A stretch of DNA of 64,000 nucleotides from Fasciola hepatica (GCA_948099385.1 CANUEZ040000067.1:20292501-20356500); one strand, 5' to 3'; counted from the first letter of the stretch, positions 37,745 to 51,479 are shown. Numbers and translations are program-made. Notes: generated by a model not told the origin, from the sequence alone.

Positions 37745-40700
37745 GCGTTAAAATAGAACTGTTTTAGTCGAGCTCAAAAATGCGTACATAATAAAGCAGG
37801 AGTGAAAAAAACGAATAACCCTGTTTGACAAGGGGCCCATAAAAATGCGTTTTAATTCCATCGTGAGTTTGCAAATCCTAGTTTTTCAAGGAAACCACCA
37901 CCAAATTAGATTAATAACTACAACAAAGTTTGAAATCCCAAGAAAAATCCAGCTTTCCGCACCATTTTACACACGGTTTGAAGATATTTACAACTATAAA
38001 AATACTGAATAAGGAAACTCAGAACTTTCTGAAGCTGTCTATTCATGCATAATAGACAAATTAAAGCGAAAACTCAATCTGACAAAAATTATTCTTAGGA
38101 AAGTAACGAGGTACTTTCGTATGACAACGACGGATGTGTGTTGCGCTTTGTTGCTTTGATACTCAATACACCGTTGAGACCCAGTTGTAACACACCGCTG
38201 ACTTTCTACCTGAGCTACTCTAATTTCTGCCTTGGAATGATTACTCCGAAATTATATGGTTCAACACATATTTTCAACACGAAAATATCCTGTTCGAATA
38301 AACCCACAGAACACTTGAAGCGTAGCATAAGTTGGCGAACAAGTTCGTTTTCAGTGGTTCATAGTCATACCTTTTAATATCAACAATGTTGATAAATTTT
38401 CGTTGATCGAGAGAGCATTATGCCAACTAGCTTAGTGGAACTGAAAAAGTAGGTAACTATTTTTTCTATCTACATAGTAACCGACAGGAAACATTGTAGA
38501 TACAAAGGGGATCCAATATTGCAGCACTTAATATACGAAGAGAAGGAACGCTTGTGAAGGGTCAGAGGACCTTCGGTTGGGCCTTACCCCTCAGCTGGTA
38601 GATCATTCGCGGTGTCCATGTGTGGACTGGAATCCTACTGGGGTCGACGACTTTTACAATTTGGCTCATTTAAAATTAGATCATACAACTGGACTATGTC
38701 AGCACCTATCTTCCAGGTGCATCTCGGATTTATCATTCAAAATACACCTGTTTTAAATCCAATATCATTCATACTCACTGACTATGAAATCTATGACTGT
38801 TCTGAATCATTGTGAATTACGTACGTGATGTTTTGACAGCAAAATGCACCGAACTCGACTCTCTCATACAACGGCAATCTAGTCATCTACCCCCACGTCA
38901 TTGAATGTGACTTAAGGGTGGACCGGAAGAAAACGAATTCGGTTCTGTTACGTTATCATGACACGTACACTTTAAAAGGTTGTAGAAGCATTACGGATGG
39001 CCTGCATCAAACCAGTCCTATGAATCCAAAAGTGAATGAAAATGATTCAGACATTCACAAGGATGTGCACGTGTAAACATACTGGGAAACATCTGCCACA
39101 TGCAACGAACTTTCCGTGCTTTACTGACTCCATTGTTTTGACTTATGTTACGCATTCCTGTCAAACAAAAGCAAACGAAAGAATTCCCCCTCATAGGAAA
39201 ACACGTTGCCCGGTCACCCTCTCCGTGGTCTTACTTGATGGGCACAATTTATTATTTTGGCTTTGTTTTTGTTTCAAAACTATGATTGTGGAGAACAAGC
39301 AATTTATACCAATTCCGAGAGTCATAAAGTCAGTATTAGCGCTAGCATACAAGCGAGAGAGAACTCAGAACCAACAAGAGACTGATACTATGTACAGTAG
39401 AGGCACGCGCTTGAGGAAAATTGGATTTTTCGTTGCTTCCTTGGCATCAGCAAGCCCAACCAGATCATGGGATCAGATAGTTTTACGAACATGAGGAACG
39501 ACCAAACCTTTTACTCTGGTATTCCACCATCTAATTCATTATTCAGTAAGAAGAATAACTGTGAATTTAAACAGGAGTGATTCTGCCCTTCAAAAAAATG
39601 AGGTGACCTATATTGTGTACAGCTCGATAGAGCGATCACTTATTCGATCACTGTTGATAGATGGTAATCCAGTTTTCTGACCTTTCTACCCAATGACGGA
39701 CCAATGAAAATAGCCAGTGATCCATTCCACGTGACGCTGGCATTTTCTATCTCACATATCAGAAAATGATATTGATCACACAGGTTATTTCTGAGGAAAA
39801 TTGCAGAGCTGTTTATTCTAAGCCCTGTTCCTCTGACGTTCCAAAGATAGAATATTTGACCTGATTATAGGACGTTAAACTTCGGAGGCTGTTCCCATCT
39901 ATCGATCTGGTTCATGTAAGCAGAATCATTATAAACTTAGACAATTGATTACTGAATCGGAGACTTAAAGAAGGACCCTTCCTGTTACACAAATAACTCA
40001 CGAAGCAAGCTACGCAGTTTGGTACACTTCTTACCAGTCCGCACATATGTAGTTCATCTACCGTGTTTGTTATAATTTCACTATGAGGCCATTACTAGGA
40101 GTACTAACTAACCGCGTGTAAACGTGCAGCCTAATCAATTTATCCGTAATCAAAATGGCAAATTACCCCATTTGATTCCGCATGTATGTACATCTGTTTT
40201 AAATTGTCCCATTTTCCGGACAAGGGAATCGCAAGCATCCACTAAGCGTATCAGGTACGCTGCAAGCACGTGACCAAGTGGTGGCGCCATGCTGTCAAGG
40301 CTGGATCGAATTAACCAACACATTGAGAAATGTGAGATTATTTTATGAATAATTCGGGTAATTTCCTACCTGGTGCACGATAACGGATTACGGCAGGAAT
40401 AAAAAAATGATCTAAGCAAGCAATCGATATTTATCCCAAAAGCACTGATCACACGAGTTTCGGACCGTTTCAAATTGACAAATATGTATTGAAATTATAC
40501 GATTCAGGAGAGAGTGTTAGAGTTCATCTCGATCTTCATTACGAAATGCTTTTCTTAGGAAGAAAAGAATGCATCACCGAATACGGGAATGATTACAGAT
40601 AAATAACTATTTAACTGGTGTATGATAAAGAGTCCGAAAAAACATTTTTCGGAAACATTATTCGTATTTCGATTTTCTCTATCAACTTCAAAGAACAGAT

Positions 40701-42695
40701 GAACCCCTTAATGTTTTCAGTGAAAAGGTAAGATTTTTGAAAAAGCTGGCATAGGAAAAATATCTACCAGGAAAAAGATGGCACTGATAGTAGGATGGGG
40801 GTGGAAGAATATGGTTTTACTGCAACTAAAGAATAAGGAGGCAATAGTAATACTAATAATGCTTCCGATGATTCGGCGGATGACAATTGCGAGTATGGTT
40901 GTGATAATAGTATGTACATTCAATTTTCCGAACTTCATTCTTGCAGTGGTCTATAAAAATACTGGTATCATTTTAGCAGAATGCCTTATTTTCAATTACT
41001 TGGGCTGGATTCTTTTGTCAAATTTTCCGTAATAACTGATTTAAAAAATCCGCCCGTTTCTTATTCACCATTGAGAAAGTAACCTCAATTTGGATGAATT
41101 ATCCAAAGAATAATTGTGAGATTTTCTATCCTCTTGATACTCCACTTAGAAAGTCGTTGTTTTTGGAAATTTGTTTTCTCTCTTCCCTGAAAGAAAATCA
41201 ACGCGTGTGTAAAGATAATACAAATACACATGATCTTTTTAGGTATGTTTTCAGGTTCAGACACCGATTCAGTCATTGAAGATGATCAAATTTGCAGGCA
41301 TCCACATTTTCTCCGATACAGACAATAACAATGACCGGCTGAAAAATGTCAAAAAATGAGTAAATCTTGCGGAGAATCCGAGAAAATCAACTACAGATGT
41401 TGTTGTGTTTCTCTTCACTGACTTCAGATCCCTGGAACCGGCGTCAATAGTCTTTCCTTCCGACACCTAGCAGACTTCAAACTGCATCATTTTGGGTATT
41501 CGTCCGCAGATAGAGAAATTGTTGGTCCAGCCCATCGGATGGCTTAGATCGTCGGAGTGACCTTTTAATATCCGTAGAGTGGGACCGGCCTAGTCTGACA
41601 TAAGCCCTAGAGGCTTTTGTGTAGATATGCGTCATAGATGGTTTCCGATTTGATTTTGACTCACGAATGTCAGAAAAACAACCCACCAGACGGTGCTGAT
41701 CGTTCCTCCCCCAGCAACACCGAAACGGGTGATGTTCCTATAAACAATGAGCTGGTAATGTGTCTGTCTGTGATTTAACACGCTACTATAAGTGTATGCA
41801 AGTTAACTAAAGAACCACCTGATCAGCAGAACCTGTATTCTATCTTATTCAGAGTCGAAATCCAATTCTTCTATGTTGATTACTTATAAACTGTGAAAAA
41901 TAAATTACACGGGCAGTTTATTTGAAGGAAACAATCTGATTATCATGAGCCATTAGGTGGTTCACAAGTGGTTGTACAATACAAGCAACTTGATTAGTGA
42001 AAAGCGAATTTGGGAATGGAGACCCACTCTTGTTACTTTGGCTTTCTGACCTTGCCCCAGTAAGCCAGACTATCAGTGCTCCTGGTTCGCCATTCGTATT
42101 GATTGGATGATCCGATTACATTAAACGTATAACAGTTGGCCTTTTTCAGATATTCGCCAGTCCTTTATTCCTTTATTCAGCCAAACCAGACCCCCTCTCT
42201 TGATTGAGTTCAGGCAGATTACCTACTGTTCAACATATGTAAATTACAGCACTGATGAGAACGAACTGGTGCACAAGAAGGGAGGACGGATCCTCGGCTA
42301 GTCTGCCTTTCGTCTTCAAGGGGATGTTGAGGGGTGTACAAAACACGAAGCTCAGAAGCGAAATGTGGCTTTCTGATGGCAATTCAAAAAATGCCTATTG
42401 AACACACCTGCTAAGTGATCCCATCAAGAACGATCTATGGCTAGACGGTTTTCTTTTGACTTTTTGGTGGCTGATTGATATTCCATTCATCAAGCTCTGG
42501 TCGACGAAGCAACTAGGGAATAGTTTCTCAAAAACAGTTAACTCTGGCTTTTTACTTCATCACCAGCGATATCCGTGGGGTAAATCTTAAAAACCCTATT
42601 CATTCGATAACGGGTAAGTTTCAACTTCTGGCTAGTTGATAAGAAAACTCAGGAGTGTTTGCTGACCTGTTCACAACCCTCGATGACAGACAGAT
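37745..42695. other. Unassigned DNA
   Basis: No gene recognised. The plus frame 39036-39494 (ATG, 152 codons) has no recognisable motif; about one frame of this size is expected by chance in a window like this. A weak tRNA-like head may lie at 38577-38645 on the plus strand. Confidence 0.4.

Positions 42696-42699
<4 letters not shown>

Positions 42700-42788
<89 letters not shown>
42700..42788. repeat. (AT)n microsatellite
   Basis: About 90 bp of nearly pure alternating AT with one C interruption, and a short TA tract shortly after (42833-42846). Open frames across it are meaningless Ile-Tyr repeats. Confidence 0.95.
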
Positions 42789-42791
<3 letters not shown>

Positions 42792-43039
42792 GTATAGTTG
42801 TATGTCCACACGTTAACATACTACTTACTATGAATATATATATATAAATTCACATGTGGTCTAGGACTAGTAAACAAGGCAAGTTCAACCCCGTCATCCT
42901 GTACCTTTGATGCTGTTTCATGAGTCTTTGCTCACGAGATAGCGTTAGGTCTGAGGGGTCGTCTAGCCCTATATCTGATGAGAATACCCCATTGTTAGCT
43001 TAGATAAGAGACTTATAGCCCATAGAACTTCGGTCAGAA

Positions 43040-44450
43040 AATGAACACTGTTCGGTGAAGGGCAGATCCGTAGTTGGTTTTCCTAGGACGAAACTGGAGT
43101 TATCAGAGAAGCAAGAATCCGACGATGACGGGGATAATTTAGCAACAGTTAGTCAGTCGAAAAAATTTGAAAAAAACTCGCACCCCAGCTTGTTGACGTC
43201 CTTGTTCCCTTCCGGAAATATCTGGATCTATTCTGTCTACAGGACTTGTTTGAACTCGCAAGCAGAGCAAACAGGATTTTGGTGAGTTCTGATAAAATGT
43301 ACTCCGTTGATGTAGAGTCCCTGTTCACTAAAGACAATAGATTATTTATGTGATCCTATTTCTTTGCACATATTTCATTTACCTACTCCCATTGAATACA
43401 TCAAAGAACTCATTATTTTATGTAGAGAGAATATTCGTTTTTATTTTGAAAGAAAACCCTACAAACCAACCGATGGTGTAGGTGGGGGAAGTCCTCCGGG
43501 TTCGACAATGACAAATGTGTTTCTAGGAATGATCCGAAGAAAAATTCTGTGACAACGTTTCCCAATTTTCACTTCACAGATAATACGTTCTTGACATTTT
43601 ACCTTTTTCGAACGGGAAGTTTTTATTCCTTTGATTAAATCATAAAATCTATACATCCTAATCTGTCTGTTACTCATGAAGAAGAATGTGCCACTAACCT
43701 ACCTTCTTTAGATATTCTAATTACCAGACACCCGGAAAGTCGCAATGCAGTATTTATCGCGAAGTCACGTGGGGCAGTTACTATTTACAGTTCTCTAGCC
43801 TTGCACCGAAGGCTTATAAATGTGAATTATTTCGAACTCTCTTCAACAGATAGCAGGGAAATTTGCATGAGGGATGAAGTTCACAATGAAGTGGAGTTCA
43901 TAAAGAGGACTTTTCTGGCCAAAGTTCATCGAACAACACTGAAAGCTGAAGGGAGTAGCGAAAAACCAATAACCTTCGACGAGAAGCAAGTTATTATAGT
44001 CTTGCCACTTTATTGGTAATCACCTATTTAACTAAATAAATCAAAATAATAAATCACCCATAAGGCCTTCATACACAACGGAGCAAATACGTATGTTACA
44101 GACCATCAAAAGATCAAGCTTCGAAAATCACTCACGCAGTCTTACCAATCCTAATGTCTCACATGTTTTCTGTCACTGCGCTTACAGCTGCAGTGACATG
44201 TACATTAGCAGAACGGATAACTGCCTGGCTTAACCAGAGTCGGAGCACATAGCCGAATACTTGGCAAAATCAAGGATTCAACCCAATGAGGCGACGGAGG
44301 ATGACGTCAAATCTCCGGCTTCTTCAGTGGTGAAGCACTCAGCTGCCTCAGATCACAAAAATGACCTGACTTCCTATAAGAATGACTCATACAGATTATC
44401 GCCGGGTCTATTTCATGCACTTAAAATTCGAAGAAAGGAATTAACTTAAG
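43040..44450 (+). pseudogene. Penelope-like element polyprotein, decayed (PLE-2)
   Basis: Collinear PLE blocks: SVDVESLFT (43303-43329; family DVxSLFT), PIEYIKELIILCRENIRF, KPTDGVGGGSPPGS (family DGVAMGSPL, Met lost), then HPNLSVTHEEE with LPSLDILITR, and finally a GIY-YIG remnant with YSCSDMYISRT (YISRT at 44201-44215; Gly of YIG changed to Ser) and a stop soon after. YVDD was not found, and the RT start is missing or unreadable. The last frame (44261-44449) covers the endonuclease C-terminal part. Numerous stops and frame changes. The element is flanked on the left by the AT microsatellite. Confidence 0.8.
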
Positions 44451-44459
44451 TGTACCAAG

Positions 44460-46070
44460 TTTAGTCAGTAAACGCCTATGTTCATGCGAGAGACGTGGAA
44501 TTTGCAGTCCTCATTGATCCGACCTGCTGGAGGTTCATTGAATATTTGGGCAGGTGAGCAGAAAGTCTAAACAACCGTAGGCAGTGAAGACAGTCCTGAT
44601 TTGGATGACTGTGGGGCTCTTGGGCTCGCAAATCAGCACTGACGTGACCATAAATAAAGTATGTAGAGAAAGAAATTATATTCCTGGGAAGTTGCATGCA
44701 TTGTACGATGCTGGTTATAAATTTAAAAAATGTCCCTCTCCTTTAAATGGCTTTAGCGATTGCCCAGCTTTCCTATAAATTGATCAACTGTCATTATCAA
44801 CTATCTCTACCCTGCGAAGAGACCTCGTTGAATACGCTGAACAACTTCGAATTAGTGGTGTGCCTACTGTGTTTCCAATCGTCAAGAATTCTGTCGTAAA
44901 ACAACCTTCTATGAGAGGTACAAGGAAGATATGCAACTCATCATGAAAAGTGTTATATGTTCCCGGTTCCCGACGAATAGCTCACACCGAAGATTGGACC
45001 CAGATGGTATTCGCCATACTGATAGTAGTTCAAAAAACCGGACAAATAACGAATGACCTTGGATAGTGCGGTGAAGTATAATGGAAAATTACTGAATGAT
45101 ATTGTGCTGCGCAAACCTGACTACTTAGTAAACTAGTGCAGGTTTTAATGAGCATCCAGCACGACAAGATAGCCGTCGTTGTGGAGACCGATAAAACGTG
45201 TATGCAAATGCTAGTGACTACGCATGACCAAGAGGCGCTAATTGCTTTTTGTTGGGTTATCGATGGTCCTGATAGAGCCACAGCGATGTTTTGTTGTGGA
45301 ACAGTTGGGATGTAAGGGAAAGCTCAAAGTAATACGTCCTTTTTACGTTCGATGAGTGGGAGCTCTTCACTTAGTTGCGTGACTGACCTTCCTTCTTTGA
45401 AGATACCAAGGTTTGTCTACTGGAAGGGGACCTGTTAGTTTGTACTGTCAGTCTTTCTGTGCCTTGACACTTGCAGCAAGGGTTAGTTGTATCTTTTATG
45501 TTGAGGTGCGACATAGCCATAGGTCAGAGGGTGCCCAGGTGTACAGATGTAAATACTGACAACCCAGAAGAAGTTGGAGATTGCAGATGCACTGGTAGGT
45601 ACGGGATCCGGGACCTGAGACTTCGCTCAGTATTCGCATAGTAGAACTTTATGGCGGATTTGGCGGGCGGTATAAGCGACAAGTCGCTCGATTAAAACTT
45701 TATGAATAAACTCCGAATTTCTTTGCTGCTAATCCCCTTACTTTTCTTGCAGATGAGCTTGTGATCAACGTATTTTTCCCGTGCCCGTAAATTGCGACGA
45801 TTGCTCTGTGGTTAGCTGATAGACGTGTACATGCAAGTGCATTCGCTTATGCATTTAATCCGTCCTTTTGTCTCCCTTAAAAATAACCTCTTTGACTGCA
45901 GTATGCCCCTAAGAAACAAGTAGCTAATTGATCCCGGATACATCGTACAAAGTGTTTCTGACCTCTGTTTTTTAAATTTCCACAACGGAAGTTTGTTTCA
46001 TATATAAAAAAACAGTACAGCAATTCAGAGAATGAGTCAATGCAAATTAGAGGCTGCTGAAACAGAAATG
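44460..46070. other. Unassigned DNA
   Basis: Nothing firm. 45650-45730 shows AACTTTATG twice and an AATAAA, which could belong to an old element end, but no LTR partner was found. Confidence 0.35.
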
Positions 46071-46074
46071 ACCA

Positions 46075-46205
46075 GCAGTGATATTATTCGAACCCTGGAC
46101 CTCCAAGTCTGAGGTTCTTCACCAACCCCAGTCGTGATGGTGTTATAACTGAATCGGCTAAACGGTTCTAAATAAAATGTATGAATAACGTAAGTCGATG
46201 CATTT
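46075..46205 (-). repeat. tRNA-like repeat related to the inverted-repeat arm
   Basis: Minus strand: CGACTTACGTTATTCA matches the 15-16 kb arm, followed by a tRNA-like stretch with GGGTTGGTGAAGAACC and GGGTTCGAAT. A five-pair anticodon-type stem ACCTC/GAGGT is present, but the loop lacks U33 and the T stem does not pair. Probably a SINE head. Confidence 0.55.
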
Positions 46206-46479
46206 TCTCGTAAATCTGATGATAACGGGTTTGTACATTCAAAAAGCATTTACAGGGGAACAGTACTGGAAATAAAGCTGATTCCGTGGTAATAACATTT
46301 TGAATAGGAAAACATCTAGGGATAGCAAATAGTCTAGGGATTCCTGCGTGAATCTAATCTTCTGTGATTGTTTGAATCTGGGCGGAACATTGTGTGAAGC
46401 CCTGGTGATGCTAGATACACTAGCCTTAACGTCTACACTCCGTCTATAGAAATTCCGCTTTGGAGTCCCAGTGTGGGCC

Positions 46480-46600
46480 GCATGAATGTGCACTGCTGAT
46501 GATACATAACAAAGATGAAATGGCTGCACGGTGCTTTCAAGATTTTCAATGTTATTTAAAAGTTCACACAGAATTATGGATCATATTATGTATAAAACTA
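46480..46600 (+). mobile_element. SINE fragment with decayed hammerhead (copy G)
   Basis: Core at 46490-46534 keeps GCACTG, CTGATGA and GATGAAA, but helix II (TACAT/AAGAT), the cleavage triplet (GCA) and helix I are altered. The body CTTTCAAGATTTTCAATG and an A+T-rich tail follow. No tRNA head. Confidence 0.65.
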
Positions 46601-46604
46601 TTTA

Positions 46605-47310
46605 TTTGATTCTTTTTGGGTAGAACACCTTTCTCTAGCCGAGCCACGAAACATCCCACATGAAACTTGAGTAGGAATTCTTTACTAATCCACTTTTGTC
46701 ACTGGATGTGTCTCCGTTAAACTGAAATTAAATGTGGTAAGTGAAAGGATAGAAAAGTGTTTTGTAGTCACATACTGACAGTCTAGTGGATCTTCTCAGC
46801 TCCTCTGTATTTTACGTGTGCATTCGATGGCTTTCTTTAAAGATGTTATTAAACTAAGAAGAAACATCATTTGATTTCGTCCTCTTATCGCCGCACTTTT
46901 GGGTTCAATGTCTTCCACTAATTCGAACGTATCGTGCAGGCTGTCATTGGTAATCTTCCTTCTAATAATCATGATTATATCGGCATACCACTTTGCAATG
47001 GCATGATATATCAGATAGCTCTTATCTAGAATTGGATGCAGTGATATTCGTTTTATCGTTATACTGCAATTAGTCCTCAAAGCCTAATTACGGCGACGTC
47101 AACCAGTCAGATTCTTTAGAAAGTAGTGCAGCTGAATAATCCTTTTTGGGTCAGCTATCTGATTGCTTCGCAGACGAAATTATTGATTCTCCGGCTATTT
47201 TTGTTTTCTGCTCATCCCCCATGGTGAACATGGATCTAGCATCGAGTGGCGTGGTCATCTTGGTAACATAATCCTCCAAATCTAAAATAACGGTTTCGGT
47301 ACACTTGTCT
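46605..47310 (-). pseudogene. Penelope-like element RT, decayed (PLE-3)
   Basis: Minus strand, read from high to low coordinates: VILDLEDYVTKM (about 47293-47258; RT block 1), then ISLHPILDKSYLIYHAIAKWY (compare YHAVAKWLARLLEPV in the PLE at 62 kb), SLHDTFELVEDI, FLLSLITSL (family LDVNSLFT-S) and, near 46640, VARLEKG (family F-ARLEKG). Frame changes are frequent; the YVDD region was not found. Remains of the N-terminal region may extend to about 47900, but no motif there is decisive. The left end runs into SINE copy G. Confidence 0.7.
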
Positions 47311-47319
47311 TGTCTCAGC

Positions 47320-48285
47320 AGGGAGAAATTTTATTTTTTCCAAATTCCCTCATTTTTATTATTGGTAGTGGTAGCATTACATCTGTCAAGTAACTTGTCG
47401 AGAGCAGGACTGTACCAAACTGTTTTTAATCCTTTCGACTCCGAGTGGCGTAGGTGGCTCACGTAGGGTTTTAAACAGAGTCAATAAACCTTGGTTGTCT
47501 GAAACTTTCATTTGGAGCACAGAGTTTTTTCACTGGTGATGATTCTCCCAGGGCAGTTTTCTCTTTTGTGATTGGTAGAAACTGAACTTACCGCTGTGGA
47601 CTGTTCGAGAATTCTTACTTCCTGCGTTAGAAATCGGAGTGCCTCAAAAGCCACGGATTCAAGATTACTCATATATTTGTTTCGATTTCTTCACGAGTCT
47701 TGATCTTTGACTGCCTGGAATTTCAATGACTGTTTGATGTCTTGTATCGGGCTACTATTCGTCGCACCGCTTCGTCTGAGATGTCCGTATCCTCACAAAT
47801 CGGCCAAAACTTTTGATCACTTGTAGTTAAACTGCCGGTCTTATCGCGTATCTCTAGCTTCAATGTCAATCACTACACTTGTGTGTCTTTTTCACTGTTA
47901 TCTTGGTTACCCCAAGATTTAAAAGAATATTTTGTGTGGTTTGACGATTTTAAACAATGCAGGTAATTGTAAAAGTAAAAACATACTTATAACATTAGTG
48001 GCTTTGCGTGTGTGTTGTTTAAATCACACACTTAGATAGGGTTTTGAATTCGGTCCTACTGTGCCATTGGAACACCACATTACACCACATCTTCTGAAGT
48101 TTTCTACCTGTATTCGCAATCATAAAAATTTGAAGGTCTTCCCTTAAAATAGAACATGTGCACGTTCGAGAAACGTGTGCTTATCGCCCATGCTTCGAAT
48201 TTTGTGACTTACGCCCATAAAGTTCGATATTGGTTCAAACGGGTGGGAAAAATATGACGGGATAGTGAAGAAACACTGTGCGGGT
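47320..48285. other. Unassigned DNA, possibly PLE-3 N-terminal remnant
   Basis: Minus-strand open pieces are compatible with a decayed PLE N-terminal region but carry no diagnostic motif. Confidence 0.35.
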
Positions 48286-48299
48286 CGGCAAGTTGATCT

Positions 48300-50400
48300 C
48301 CGATAATACATCACCTGGAAAACTCAGATCTCCATCATCTCCACGAGCAGTATTCATTATTTGCTGGGAAAAATCAGAGAGAAGGTAGCGCTCATCCAGA
48401 AGGTGTACAAAAACGTAAACAATAATGCTACAGAAGTCTTGGTTGTAAAGGGATATACCCGATGGAACGATAAAATGGAATGACTTCCAGTCGTACCAAG
48501 CCAGCCGTCCCACAAGTGTCCAGAATCGTGAATGAGGAGCTGTCATCTACATTGCCAAGAAGTGGAATACAGTAACTAATTTGGTTTGCGTACTATCAGT
48601 TTATGATATAAGATGGCACAATGTAGACTTTAATCCATATTTTTTAAGTGAATTTCGTCCAATCATCACCGGAAGCATTTACTTGGCACCCAGCACATTA
48701 CTTTTTCAGGTAAACATATTTTCTGATCTTTTGTCTACTTTTGTAACCGCAAAAATGAGTGATTTTGTCTTCATTATTGTCGGCAACTTTAACGTGCATG
48801 ATGTCACTTTTCTCACCACTCTCGTATTGATAAACTTGGCACGTTTTCCCACTAAACTTGAAGTACAAGTTTGTTTCGTCTTTATAAATAGACCACAGTT
48901 AATTATTGTTCAAAAAGGTGCACTTCTGAGGAGCTCTGGTTATTGTATCTTGAAAGCACGTCCCCCAGTGTAATGTAGGACTACGTTGAGAATGCCATCA
49001 CAGCAATGACAACTTGGTTAGCTCAACCAATTTTTCCGTGTTTTAACCCCCTAACCATTCTGTGTTCCGTACACATATGACTGCTTACATCAATTTTTGC
49101 TTCATTACTTGGTGACCATTTGAAACTGCCTACGTCCATAATGATCGATTTTCTTTTGCGTTGCTTAAACAGCTGCGTCGAAAGAAAGAGCAAGCCAACA
49201 AACATGGACAGAGAACGCAAAAACTCACTAAATCAATCAAACCCGAAGTAACAAGCTTGAATAAGTTGTACGTAGATACCATCTTGGGCAAATTCAGTTG
49301 TCGTGGAATGTGGAAAGCCAAAAAACACCTACGTAGCAGTAACTCAAGAAACACTAAGGAAAACATTGATTTCGGAAAATTCACTTCTGATTTCAGCTCA
49401 GTATCGAGGAGTACTTCCAGACCAGTCTTCAGTGACCCACCTCGGCAACCAAGTATCGAACCCGCTAATAACTGGGCAAAGTGAAGACAAATAAAGCTCC
49501 TGGCTCAGATGAGTTATCAGCTGTCGTACCTTAGGAGTGGACTGACGCCCTTTTAGTCCAGCTGGTCAAGGTCCTAAATGATTGTCTAACAAGCGGAAAA
49601 ATCCTTGACATTCAAAGACTGGCCAGAAAAGAGCCAGCACCCAAGAAGGAACCTGAGAAATACAGCACTATTGCCTGCACTACTTTTATGCTCAAATTGT
49701 TCGACAGGCTTTGTTACTGTGGGTTACTATGGGATCTACTGAAGAGGACTCACAACCAATCGCTTATCGGTCTTCAGGCTCCGCACTTGAGGCCGCAGCT
49801 TACGTAGTCCACTCATTAGCTTTGGCTATAGGTAGAATATGTTAGACTATCAGAAAGAAGATTGAAGACTATAAAAAAGCATTTGTTTGTCTTAATCGAT
49901 AGGTACTGATCAGTGAACTCTCCGCGAGTAGTTCTGACCCAAGGTCTTCAGGCTGATTTTCGAATACTTCACTGGTCGGACACATTCGACTTTTTGCAAC
50001 AGCTAAACATTCTATCCTCTTCTAGTTGATTCTGGTACCATATGAGGTGCTATATTTTTAATTTTTTCTTTTCCTTGTACATTAGGCCTTCATTGGCCGT
50101 AAATAAGCTGCCGATGTAGTGTTAGACTGCGAATAGCCGACATCCAAAATAACTTCTCAAATCCAAAACAAAATGAATAAAGTTGTAAACTCGTTCTCAC
50201 TCTGCTCTCTTGTTAAGAAAGCTTCTAAACGCAGGACATTTCATTTTGCCCAATTTCTGATGAACGGTATAGAGCACACACTACCAGCTCCTCTCTTAAG
50301 GCCAAATAGTGAGACCGTACCCGTATTAGCGGAAGTTTAATATCTTGGTGTTGCACTACCTAGCTATCTTCTGTGGTCCCTGCACTTTTAGCGTACACAT
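48300..50400 (+). pseudogene. LINE with APE-type endonuclease and RT, decayed
   Basis: The only LINE here with both enzymes. Endonuclease: EVLVVKGYTRWNDK (from 48432), RGAVIYIAKKW, then the 130-codon frame 48581-48973 with IYLAPS and GNFNVHD (residues 68-71; family GDFNxxH, catalytic Asp changed to Asn) and FPTK; the terminal SDH reads SSGY. Linker: 49161-49484. RT: KTNKAPGSDELSAVV, EKYSTIACTTFMLKLFDRL (49479-49730), later a KYLGV-like block near 50340. Motif A and YxDD are unreadable. The linker frame and RT blocks lie close together, but stops are common. Inactive. Domain order EN-RT is that of CR1/jockey-group LINEs. Confidence 0.8.
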
Positions 50401-50404
50401 TATA

Positions 50405-51475
50405 AAGTAAGAAATTTGTCACTTTTTCTCTTCGTGTTTAAGTTAACTCTCAGTCCCGCATCACTCAACTTTTAAATTAGGGACTGCCCACTTTCTCCCT
50501 CAGTAATTGTATGCTCTCTAGTTACTTGCCCTGGTCTTTGCGAAAAATAATTCTAGCGTGGTAATGCGATGCTTAAAACACCTGTTGATTGAAGTGCATA
50601 TCCAGAAGTGCACCGGTTGATAATATCACTGAAAAACACTTCAATATTTGTGACCAGTTTTCTTCCAAAGTACTATCAGACATCCATCATCCAGTACACA
50701 ACGAACTTTCGTTAGCCGTGTCCACATCGTACACAAGCTCAGCGTTCTCAATTTAATTTATTACCATTCGTGCATGCCGCACTTCCGTTTTCTCATTTCT
50801 TGCTCGCCTTGTTGTTCCGACGAGAATCACAGAATTACGTAACCGTTTGCTTGGATGAAAATAACCAAAGTTAGTGTAGTAGCTAACAATCTACCTAATC
50901 GGGTGTATAAATCCACTGCTGGCTTGACCTGACTCGTCGTCATAGCAACGGATGACATTCTAATCTGAGGAAAACTGAAGTTACTCGTTACACCTTGTTA
51001 ACGGAAGCGTAAATTATCAGTCAACCTGCGATAAGTAATGCCCGTGAAATCTTGCCGGAAATTATCTAACCTATTCGTGGACAACCAATGAATGCTCTTA
51101 CATTTGAAATGATATCGGTACACAACATCCTTCGTTCATCCAATACTGCCTCGCATGTCCTTTCTGCAGCCTCCCTTGAGCAGTGAACAGGCCGTTAGCA
51201 GCCTTATGGGTGTTCGATTAGTGTAAGTATAGGATCCTGTTGATACTCTTACTGAGCCTTTGTGCTCATGGAGTCTTCTGTGTTTCCGTCTTTTGAAGGT
51301 CAAACATGAGCGACCCCCCGCCCACGGAAGACACAAATCTTTGCTTACTACACTTAAATATGGAGCTAGTCCCTTGGCTGAGTTGTTTTGCGGTCCCCAA
51401 GTTTTGGAAGCCTGTAACTACGTTTCTCATACAACAGACTGTATAAACAAAAACAAACAAAATGTTTTCGCCTAA
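50405..51475. other. Unassigned DNA
   Basis: May include the 3' end of the preceding LINE. No end motif and no other feature seen. Confidence 0.4.
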
Positions 51476-51479
51476 TAGT

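Noticed and set aside
39036..39494. 152-codon plus frame starting with ATG
   Set aside because: No motif or compositional signal; about one frame of this length is expected by chance among the six frames.
42621..42847. Open frames encoding long Ile-Tyr repeats
   Set aside because: They are translations of an AT microsatellite.
42961..43010. CTGATGAG upstream of PLE-2 as a possible hammerhead
   Set aside because: No GAAAC box or cleavage triplet follows at a workable distance and helix II cannot form.
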